Assembly: GCA_045630285.1 (NCBI GenBank) | Contig: JAZQSX010000009.1 | Location: forward strand, 1 to 16,964 | Reading direction: 5' to 3' | Source: RGIG3009 sp045630285 | GTDB taxonomy: Bacteria > Bacillota > Clostridia > Oscillospirales > Acutalibacteraceae | Length of the DNA stretch: 16,964 bases | In this document: positions 6,101 through 11,217 of the stretch, one piece after another | Numbering within the stretch: position 1 is the first letter of the stretch | Layout: each line of letters opens with the position of its first letter | Program-made: the position numbers and the translations under genes | The notes under the pieces: generated by a model | What the model was told of the DNA's origin: nothing | Databases searched by the model: none | Seen by the model: only the letters and a program-made list of their open reading frames with translations

Positions 6101-8860
6101 GCCGCTTCCGGTACAGCGACGATCACCGTGACCAACGAAAAAGGTAAGACCGGCACGGCTAAGGTTGTTATTGATGAGTATGCCAACCTGCTGGTCAACA
6201 GCGATTTCGAGCTTGGCAATACGCTGTATTACTGCTCCAATATCGACCTGAGTCAGGCGATCCTGCCGGGTATCGGTAAAGACGGCAGTTACGGTCTGCG
6301 TTTGCACAATACCAGCGAGAGCAAAAAGGCGACGGTCTACTATCGCAAGGCGATCCCGCTGAATCCCGGCACAACGTATATCCTCAAGTTCGACTACGTT
6401 GCAACCGAAGGTGCTCCGATCCGTCTGTGGAGCGGTACCATGGGCTTCGATAACGTTTACACCAGCGATTCCAAGGCAAACTTGGGCAAATGGTGCACTG
6501 CTACGAAGATCTTTACTACTCCTGCCGATATGGCGTTGAATACGAACTGGGATCTGGGTATCGTATGCGACGGTAAGGGCAGCGAGGAGGCTGTGATCGA
6601 TAACATCACTCTCTGCCTGTACAACAGCGGTGTAGAAGCGGAAAGCATTATGCTGAGCAAGAGCACGATGACGCTGATCCCCGGTCGCACGGGCGCTCTG
6701 GCTGTGTTTGCCAACCCGTTGGAAGGTGATACCAACCAGATGACCTGGACCTCCAGCGACGAAAATGTGGCGACCGTGGAATACGGCGTCGTCACGGGCG
6801 TCGGTAAGGGTACCGCGATCATCACGGGTACTACCAAGAATGGTAAGAGTGCTTCCTGCACCGTAACCGTCAGCGGCAACGAAACCCTTGTGTTCAACGG
6901 CACGTTTGACGATGAGACGGATGATTCGTGGAAGCTGGAAGGCGGTGCTGCGGTCGCTCCCGGTACCGGCGTGTCCAACTCCGCATCGGCGGAGATCGTG
7001 ACCGGTTCTACGGTTTCTCAGAAGATCACGGGCGAGCTCAAGCCGAACACGCCCTATCAGCTGTATGTGCGTTATCGCACGCCCAACAAGAGCACGGCGA
7101 GCGTGGTGCTGTCGGACGGCACTACCAAGCTGGTTGATGATTTCACCGGTGACTCGGCCTATTGGTCGAAGAAGGTGTATGAGTTTACCACCGGCGAGAC
7201 GGTTCCTGCTGAGCTGACGCTGTCTGTCACGATGCCTAATAGCAGTGGCCCGGTGTACGTGGATAACATCATCCTGGCACAGAAGGCTTCGCTTGTTGAC
7301 CTTGTTGTTAACAGCATCATTTGGGACGGCGGCGACAGCCAGGTCAAGCCGGGTGACAAGCTCACCTTTGCGACGACTATCACCAACAAGGGTGAGGACG
7401 AGGTTAAGATCAATCAGTCCTTTGACGTGAATATCTGCTTGGACGGCAAGGTGATCCAGACGATGACCTACACCGGCAAGCTGGCCGCCGGCAATTCTAC
7501 CATTGTTATCAGTGAGGTGCCGTGGGAGGCTGACGGTATCGGCGATCACGTGATTTCGGCGCACGTCAACCCGACCTTGTCGGTGCTGGAAATTAATGAT
7601 GCCAATAACACCTATCAGGTAAACCTCCGTATCGCTGAGGAGCGTTTGGAAGTTCCTCAGTATGCGCTGGAAGCGGGTATGACCGATCTGATCTTCAGCG
7701 ACGATTTTGACACGCTGGATACGATCGATATGTATGCTACCGGTGATGCCGGTTATAAGTGGTATGTGACCCGTCGCTGGGGTAACGGTACGGCTCAGCC
7801 GAGCGATTACTCCATTAAAGACGGTATCATTACCCTGCATCAGACGACAACGCCTAACAACATCACGCTGAGCACGATGGACATCAACACCGGCAACGGC
7901 TTCAGCTGGAACACCGGTTATTTGGAGGTCCGCTTCCGTATTCCGGATGCTGACGGCAGACAGACGAACAATGCGGGCAACATTCCCACCATTTGGTCGT
8001 TCCCCGATACGAAGCATATGGCGATCGATGAGAGCCATTACGTCGAAATGGACTGGATGGAGTATTGGGGCTTGGATACCAAGCAGTGGCCTACCCGTCC
8101 CGACGGTTATTATACCATCACGCTGCACGATCAGACCTATGAAAACGGCGATATGAAGACCTGGTATACCAACACGGGCAGCGCCGGACGTTATCAGAAC
8201 GGCCTTGGTGACGAGCAGTGGCACGTCATGGGCTGGCGTTGGGAAAAGGGTAAGCTTTGTGCGTATTTGGACGGCGTTAAGGTGTCCGAGCAGCACTGGG
8301 GCGGCCCCGAAGGCCCCGATCCCAGACCCGGCGATCAGTTTACGCTGTTTGCCGACGAGACGGATGTCTTTACGATCATCGACGAGCAGTTTGATGTGCT
8401 GTACCTGTCCGGTCACAAGGACAATCCGATGGAAGTGGATTACGTTCGCATTTGGCAGGGCGACGGCTCCGTGATCTCGCCCGACGAGCCGGAAGAGGAC
8501 GAAAAGCCTGAGTACACGGATATGGAAGCAGAGGATTTCTGGTACAACTACTGCACCGATGACTGGGGCGATCCCATTGTTGGAGCAACCGAGGAGAACT
8601 ACCAGAATATTCTGAATGGCCGGGAGATTTGGGAGAAACTGGCCGACAACCGCAAGGAAGAGATCAATGCGTATCTCGAAAGCTTGGGTCAGCCCACCTT
8701 CGACGAGCTGCTGGCAGATGCACTGATCATCGCCGGTGGCGGCATGCCGGAGTCTCCCAACACCGGTGTGCGTAGGACGCTGTCTATCGCAGCGGTTCTT
8801 GCCGTGCTGAGCGGCATTGCACTGTGGTTTACCCGCAGACGTCGTCGGAAGAACAAGTAA
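3128..8860 (+). CDS. Secreted, sortase-anchored multidomain GH16 glycoside hydrolase with CBM-like and Big_2 modules
   Basis: A 1910-residue cell-surface protein, probably binding and cleaving a polysaccharide outside the cell. The ATG at 3128 is chosen because AGAGGAGGA (3112-3120) lies just upstream and the product begins with a classical signal peptide (KFLSKR, hydrophobic core, cleavage after ASA at residue 32). Approximate layout: CBM-like jelly rolls 33-171 and 175-326; Big_2 331-409 and 410-487; CBM-like 492-631; Big_2 631-712 and 712-793; CBM-like 794-935; Big_2 935-1018; CBM-like 1018-1168; Big_2 1168-1250; CBM-like 1250-1387; CARDB-like 1388-1506; GH16 1521-1781; helical spacer about 1790-1870; SPNTG 1876-1880, hydrophobic segment, RRRRRKNK tail. 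Each CBM-like unit ends in a Y/V-x-D-D/N-I/F signature (YIDDIKL, YVDDIVI, YVDDFSL, TVDDITW, VIDNITL, YVDNIIL), as in the CBM4/9 superfamily. Each Big_2 has a W-x-S-S-D/N core. Codon use is as biased as in infB. Substrate unknown; beta-1,3-glucan or a related beta-glucan is only the family's commonest choice. It is monocistronic. Confidence 0.9.
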   Translation: MKFLSKRALSWVLALALIVTCSISGLVLPASAETVTLIEDFEGATTNAAIKNWVDKGNVTEDPKDATNKVLRVTSKMTNTWSGGKLGVQADRLYALQLRVLGGPVVVNFNVSSKGIMGPAANANATTTDWQTITYYFKTNNKPSNDGYSFKMNAETNTYIDDIKLIDLGDAASDNLLIGGDFDADMSYEYNGYWSLPIQNGASVKDAPGEAGNKALYIPSTFPKQAAKYYGSKTYAWEPNTEYVLSARVYGGPVSFYINTGKGFTVEGGAWFNFVPESNTAWQTFTKTFSTGASVTDDTYGFGIGLQNTLSTDGTYVDDIVIMKKPAAPATAIALNPATLILGEGESKTLEVVATPEGGTYEAVVWTSSNENVAKVVDGVVTATGTGAATITATAGTLSATCVVTVPQLATGLDVEPKELHLAPGAAKTLNLIVTPEGTETGALTWTSSDEAVATVADGKITAVANGTATITVTNGTLSATMTVKVDEYGEAITGGDFENEDWNIPLWTTNLIKDGAGSVISDPDDANNLVLSLKLSTNAVYFQGIPVKGDTTYMLTYKAKGGTVRTSLSGTHIAAGSGWQNTTLKENEWTTITRVFTTKASPNKSYAVAIGNTGSTPVYVDDFSLVALPAATELVLAPAESVVNHGETLDLTVTTVPAQANAGALTWTSSNEAVATVDANGKVTAIASGTATITVTDGTLSATCTITVPQIAETFTLSDESLHFAPGTFKTLGIVTDGGLSAGPLTWKSSDDAIVTVDATGKITAVAAGEVTITATNYKGVTDTVTVKVDAYGERLSGGNFENLDWNHATLTTNIIKDGKGSVVTEADGNSVLQIPAELSSTLYFAPAPIEGNKTYVVTLKAKGVSIRTHVIATHNASGDLGERTTTLKADEWTTVRFVFTTKPSPNKNYAIGISNRSGSVLTVDDITWAELPDAESLLITPDEVKLLPNGTSTLKVMAVPELSNIGALTWTSSDPSVVSVDQEGNIAAVAASGTATITVTNEKGKTGTAKVVIDEYANLLVNSDFELGNTLYYCSNIDLSQAILPGIGKDGSYGLRLHNTSESKKATVYYRKAIPLNPGTTYILKFDYVATEGAPIRLWSGTMGFDNVYTSDSKANLGKWCTATKIFTTPADMALNTNWDLGIVCDGKGSEEAVIDNITLCLYNSGVEAESIMLSKSTMTLIPGRTGALAVFANPLEGDTNQMTWTSSDENVATVEYGVVTGVGKGTAIITGTTKNGKSASCTVTVSGNETLVFNGTFDDETDDSWKLEGGAAVAPGTGVSNSASAEIVTGSTVSQKITGELKPNTPYQLYVRYRTPNKSTASVVLSDGTTKLVDDFTGDSAYWSKKVYEFTTGETVPAELTLSVTMPNSSGPVYVDNIILAQKASLVDLVVNSIIWDGGDSQVKPGDKLTFATTITNKGEDEVKINQSFDVNICLDGKVIQTMTYTGKLAAGNSTIVISEVPWEADGIGDHVISAHVNPTLSVLEINDANNTYQVNLRIAEERLEVPQYALEAGMTDLIFSDDFDTLDTIDMYATGDAGYKWYVTRRWGNGTAQPSDYSIKDGIITLHQTTTPNNITLSTMDINTGNGFSWNTGYLEVRFRIPDADGRQTNNAGNIPTIWSFPDTKHMAIDESHYVEMDWMEYWGLDTKQWPTRPDGYYTITLHDQTYENGDMKTWYTNTGSAGRYQNGLGDEQWHVMGWRWEKGKLCAYLDGVKVSEQHWGGPEGPDPRPGDQFTLFADETDVFTIIDEQFDVLYLSGHKDNPMEVDYVRIWQGDGSVISPDEPEEDEKPEYTDMEAEDFWYNYCTDDWGDPIVGATEENYQNILNGREIWEKLADNRKEEINAYLESLGQPTFDELLADALIIAGGGMPESPNTGVRRTLSIAAVLAVLSGIALWFTRRRRRKNK
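4117..5930 (+). repeat. Intragenic duplication: two (Big_2 - Big_2 - CBM-like) units in tandem
   Basis: Unit A (about 4117-5018) and unit B (about 5019-5930) carry the same order of two Ig-like domains and one jelly-roll module. Similarity persists at DNA level: the 20 bases GGTACGGCGACGATCACCGT occur at 4526-4545 and again at 5195-5214, and the CBM-like modules share LTTN/WTTN-LIKDG-GSV, TLK-x-x-EWTT and TTK-x-SPNK-Y starts and ends. The following two units (about 5931-6630 and 6631-7289) have one Ig domain each, as if one was lost or never duplicated. Confidence 0.7.
7688..8469 (+). other. GH16 catalytic domain within the surface protein
   Basis: Residues 1521-1781 read as a concanavalin A-like beta-sandwich of glycoside hydrolase family 16. 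It opens with FSDDFDTLD, has GYLEVRFRIPD and IPTIWSFP before the active site, and contains EMDWMEYWG with the family motif ExDxxE: nucleophile Glu1640, Asp1642 and acid/base Glu1645 (codons at 8045, 8051 and 8060). It continues with WHVMGWRWEKGKLCAYLDG and ends in MEVDYVRIWQ, a standard GH16 finish. All three catalytic carboxylates are present, so it should be active. The subfamily (laminarinase, lichenase, agarase, galactanase and others) cannot be settled by eye. Confidence 0.82.
8753..8857 (+). other. C-terminal cell wall sorting signal, SPNTG type
   Basis: Residues 1876-1910 of the surface protein are SPNTG, then a hydrophobic stretch (LSIAAVLAVLSGIALWF) and the basic tail RRRRRKNK. This is the usual tripartite sortase substrate layout, with S in place of L in LPxTG. 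SPxTG/PPxTG substrates are established for the class B-like sortase of Clostridioides difficile; applying that here is an inference. No sortase gene is in the window. Confidence 0.85.
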
Positions 8861-8869
8861 TAGTTCATG

Positions 8870-8907
8870 GTATCGGTCGGTGTTTCGGCATCGACCGATG
8901 CTTTTTT
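8870..8907 (+). terminator. Strong rho-independent terminator of the surface GH16 gene
   Basis: An 11-bp stem (8872-8882 with 8889-8899, one G-U) extends by two more pairs at its base, carries a 6-base loop TTTCGG and is followed by T6 at 8902-8907. It lies 10 bases after the stop codon and just before the -35 of the rimP promoter, so it insulates the next operon. Confidence 0.93.
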
Positions 8908-8917
8908 GAAAAAAGAC

Positions 8918-8946
8918 TTGCAATTTCCGAAAAGCTGTGGTATACT
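8918..8946 (+). promoter_or_regulatory. SigA-type extended -10 promoter of the rimP-nusA-infB operon
   Basis: TTGCAA (-35) at 8918-8923 and TATACT (-10) at 8941-8946 are spaced by 17 bases, with TGG before the -10 (TGGTATACT). Transcription would start near 8953, with a leader of about 64 bases. No other good promoter was seen down to 16834, so this one may serve all nine genes. Confidence 0.8.
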
Positions 8947-8969
8947 AACCACGATGATAGTATTGTAGT

Positions 8970-8995
8970 AAAGGAGTGGGGTGACCCGCTCCTTT
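8970..8995 (+). promoter_or_regulatory. Leader hairpin upstream of rimP (11-bp stem, GUGA tetraloop)
   Basis: Bases 8970-8980 pair with 8985-8995 (AAAGGAGTGGG with CCCGCTCCTTT, one G-U pair) around the loop GTGA, a GNRA-type tetraloop. The left arm contains a Shine-Dalgarno-like AAAGGAG and the right arm the complementary CTCCTTT. The real ribosome binding site AAGGAG follows at 9004-9009, so the right arm could alternatively pair with it. There is no T-run, so it is not a terminator. A role in autoregulation or mRNA stability is an inference. Confidence 0.6.
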
Positions 8996-9016
8996 GCGTT
9001 TGTAAGGAGTGTCATC

Positions 9017-9526
9017 ATGGCAGGAAAGAAACCGACCGGCGGTGCCGGTATTGCAACGGTCTGCCGCCAACTGGCGGAGCCGTATGCAGCAGAGCTTGGC
9101 TTGTCTCTGTGGGATGTTCGCTTTGTCAAAGAGGGTGCGGATTGGTTTTTGCGCTACACTATTGACAAACCGGAGGGCGTCAGCATCAACGACTGTGTGG
9201 AGCTGACACATTTGCTCAACCCGGTGCTGGATAAAGCCGACCCGATTCCGCAGGCATATTGCCTGGAGGTGATGTCGCCCGGTATCGAGCGTGAGCTTAC
9301 ACGTCCTGAGCATTTTGAGGCGTATCGGGGCGAACCGGTCACGGTGCGGCTGATCCGTCCGGCGGAGGACGGCAATCGAGAGTTCGTCGGGCTGTTGTTA
9401 GGCTTGGACGACGGCACGCTTTCTTTGGAACTGGAAAGCGGAGAACAACGGCAATTTTCCCGAAAGGATATCGCAGCGGTTCGCGCTGTCGACCTTTGGG
9501 ACGAAGATAGTATAACGGAGGAATGA
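9017..9526 (+). CDS. rimP: Ribosome maturation factor RimP
   Basis: RimP binds the free 30S subunit and is needed for its late maturation. The 169-residue product has the family pattern: an N-terminal alpha/beta domain with LWDVRFVKEGADWFLRYTID, then CVELTHLLNPVLD, the signature MSPGIERELTRPEHFEAYRG (SPG at residues 87-89), and a C-terminal SH3-like barrel ending in FSRKDIAAVRAV. The ATG at 9017 is chosen because AAGGAG at 9004-9009 is well placed; an in-frame GTG at 8981 lies inside the leader hairpin and would add 12 unrelated residues. It is the first gene of the operon and its stop is six bases before the nusA start, with the nusA ribosome binding site (GGAGG, 9517-9521) inside its last codons, which suggests translational coupling. 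Confidence 0.93.
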   Translation: MAGKKPTGGAGIATVCRQLAEPYAAELGLSLWDVRFVKEGADWFLRYTIDKPEGVSINDCVELTHLLNPVLDKADPIPQAYCLEVMSPGIERELTRPEHFEAYRGEPVTVRLIRPAEDGNREFVGLLLGLDDGTLSLELESGEQRQFSRKDIAAVRAVDLWDEDSITEE

Positions 9527-9532
9527 CACGAC

Positions 9533-10597
9533 ATGAGTGGAAATGCGGAATTTTTTGAGGCGCTGAAGCTGCTGGAAAAGGAAAAGGGTATTGACGGTGC
9601 GTATTTGCTGGAAAAGATCCAGGCGGCCATCATTCTGGCAGTGAAAAAGGATTTCGGCGGCAAGGAAAACATTGTGGTCAAGACCGATCCGACCACCGGC
9701 GAATTCGCCGTATCGCTGTTTAAGCGTGTGGTGGAGGAAGTGGAAGATCCCGATGAGGAAATGCTGCAGGAAGAGGCAGTGAAGTACAAGAAGAGCGCCA
9801 AGGTCGGCGATACCGTGGAGATCAAGCTGGAAACCCGTCAGTTCGGCCGTATTGCGGCACAGACGGCGAAGCACGTGATCCGTCAGGGTATCCGTGAGGC
9901 GGAGCGTGGACAGAAGTTCCTCGAGTTCCAGCGTCACAATCAGGAGCTCGTCACGGCCCTTGTCAGCCGTGTGGATCCCCGCACCGGTGCTGCTACGGTG
10001 GAAATCGGCAAGTCCGAAGCGGTGCTGCCCAAGACGGAGCAGGTCGGCGACGAGGAGCTGCGTGAGGGTGTGCGTGTAAAGGTGTACGTGGTCGACGTGA
10101 AGGATACCGAAAAAGGCCCCCGTGTGCTGATTTCCCGTACACATCCCGGTTTGGTTAAACGCTTGTTCGAAATGCAGGTGCCGGAGATCTACGACGGCAC
10201 GGTGGAGATCAAAGCGGTTTCCCGTGAAGCCGGTTCCCGCACGAAGATGGCGGTTATTGCACACGATGAGAACGTGGATGCCGTTGGCGCCTGCATCGGT
10301 GCAAAGGGTGCTCGTGTGGCTGAGATCGTGGAAGAACTCGGCGGCGAAAAGATCGACATCATCGAATACAGCGAAGAGCCTGAGAAGTTTATTGCCGCTG
10401 CCCTGGCACCTGCCAAGGTCGTTGGCGTGGAGATCGATCCGGATGGTGCAAAGGCGTGCCGTGTTACCGTGCCGGATGCGCAGTTGTCGCTGGCGATCGG
10501 TAACAAGGGTCAGAATGCCCGTCTTGCTGCTCGCTTGACCGGTTGGAAGATCGATATCCGTCCGGAAAGCGGCTTCTACGGCGAGGATCAGGAGTAA
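9533..10597 (+). CDS. nusA: Transcription termination/antitermination factor NusA
   Basis: NusA rides on RNA polymerase, modulates pausing, intrinsic termination and antitermination, and binds nascent RNA. The 354 residues give the usual Firmicute layout: N-terminal RNA polymerase-binding domain about 1-135 (FFEALKLLEKEKGI start); S1 domain about 140-204, ending near VLISRTHP; KH1 with the GxxG loop IGAKG at 255-259; KH2 with IGNKGQNARLAARLTGW, GxxG at 323-326. The protein ends soon after KH2, so the acidic repeats of enterobacterial NusA are absent, as is normal for Gram-positives. It uses no TTA, CTA or TCA codons, which points to high expression. The spacing to rnpM is 25 bases, with AAAGGAG in the gap. 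Confidence 0.97.
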   Translation: MSGNAEFFEALKLLEKEKGIDGAYLLEKIQAAIILAVKKDFGGKENIVVKTDPTTGEFAVSLFKRVVEEVEDPDEEMLQEEAVKYKKSAKVGDTVEIKLETRQFGRIAAQTAKHVIRQGIREAERGQKFLEFQRHNQELVTALVSRVDPRTGAATVEIGKSEAVLPKTEQVGDEELREGVRVKVYVVDVKDTEKGPRVLISRTHPGLVKRLFEMQVPEIYDGTVEIKAVSREAGSRTKMAVIAHDENVDAVGACIGAKGARVAEIVEELGGEKIDIIEYSEEPEKFIAAALAPAKVVGVEIDPDGAKACRVTVPDAQLSLAIGNKGQNARLAARLTGWKIDIRPESGFYGEDQE

Positions 10598-10622
10598 GTT
10601 TACAAGCAAAGGAGAGGGCACT

Positions 10623-10895
10623 ATGCCGCCTGTCAAACGTATACCGCTCCGCAAATGTACCGGTTGCGGTGAAATGAAGCCGAAAAGTGAATTGGTGCGG
10701 GTGGTAAAAAGCCCTGAGGGCGAGTTGTCGCTGGATCTTACCGGTAAAAAACCGGGTCGTGGTGCGTATGTTTGCACCGATCCCGTTTGTTTGGCAGCAG
10801 CCCGCAAAGCACGGCGGCTGGAAAAGGCATTTGCCTGCCGTGTACCCGATGCATTATACGAAGCCTTAGAGGAGCTGCACACGCATGAAAACTGA
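10623..10895 (+). CDS. rnpM: RNase P modulator RnpM (YlxR family)
   Basis: Small RNA-binding protein of the YlxR family, described in Bacillus subtilis as a modulator of RNase P. The 90 residues show the family marks: RKCTGCGEMKPKSELVRVV with Cys12 and Cys15, and GRGAYVC at 45-51 followed by Cys56, then a basic helix (RKARRLEKAF). The four cysteines form a CxxC...CxxxxC pattern that could hold a metal, although family members vary here. AAAGGAG at 10608-10614 supports the ATG at 10623. Its 3' end overlaps the start of ylxQ by 11 bases, as is usual for this gene pair between nusA and infB. Confidence 0.93.
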   Translation: MPPVKRIPLRKCTGCGEMKPKSELVRVVKSPEGELSLDLTGKKPGRGAYVCTDPVCLAAARKARRLEKAFACRVPDALYEALEELHTHEN

Positions 10896-11217
10896 TAAAC
10901 TGATCGGTTTGTTGGGAATGTGCCGCCGTGCGGGACGATTGACAGTTGGGTTTGATGCCGTCACAGCGCTTTGTGGCGAACCGCAGGTGCTGCTGATGCT
11001 GGCGAAGGATGCTTCGCCGCGCACCGAGCGGCAACTGACGTTTCAAGCGGCAACGGTGCCCGTGCATCGCTTACCACTTGACCGCGAAGATGTTGCCCGT
11101 GCGATTGGTTCCACAAAGCCGATTGCGGTTCTGGCAACGACCGATCCCGGATTTATCAAAGCGTTGCTCGCTCTCTTAACTTCACCACAAGAGGAGGAAT
11201 CCCACTATGATGATTAA
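10885..11217 (+). CDS. ylxQ: YlxQ, L7Ae/L30e-like RNA-binding protein
   Basis: The 110-residue product belongs to the ribosomal L7Ae/L30e/Gadd45 family, whose members bind kink-turn RNA; the precise role of YlxQ is not established. Evidence: the start KLIGLLGMCRRAGRLTVGFDAV, the central VLLMLAKDASPRTERQL, and AIGSTKPIAVLATTDPGFIKALL near the end, all typical of YlxQ. The ribosome binding site GAGGAG lies inside the end of rnpM, and the last 11 bases of ylxQ overlap the infB start, so the rnpM-ylxQ-infB stretch is likely translationally coupled. Residues after about 100 (PQEEESHYDD) come from the region that doubles as the infB ribosome binding site. Confidence 0.9.
   Translation: MKTDKLIGLLGMCRRAGRLTVGFDAVTALCGEPQVLLMLAKDASPRTERQLTFQAATVPVHRLPLDREDVARAIGSTKPIAVLATTDPGFIKALLALLTSPQEEESHYDD

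Noticed and set aside
4117..7289. Repeats with spacing that might suggest a CRISPR array or other repeat system
   Set aside because: The repeats are hundreds of bases apart, stay in frame and encode Ig-like domains, so they are protein module repeats.
5123..8923. A 1266-codon open frame on the minus strand opposite the surface protein gene
   Set aside because: It is aligned codon by codon with the sense gene and exists only because that gene avoids TTA, CTA and TCA codons. Its protein has no recognisable domain and there is no ribosome binding site or promoter for it.
8981..9016. An in-frame GTG start for rimP at 8981
   Set aside because: The GTG forms the loop of the leader hairpin, and the added residues do not resemble RimP. 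The ATG at 9017 has AAGGAG at proper spacing.
9398..10882. A 494-codon open frame on the minus strand opposite nusA
   Set aside because: A mirror of the biased nusA reading frame, with no start signals and no family resemblance.
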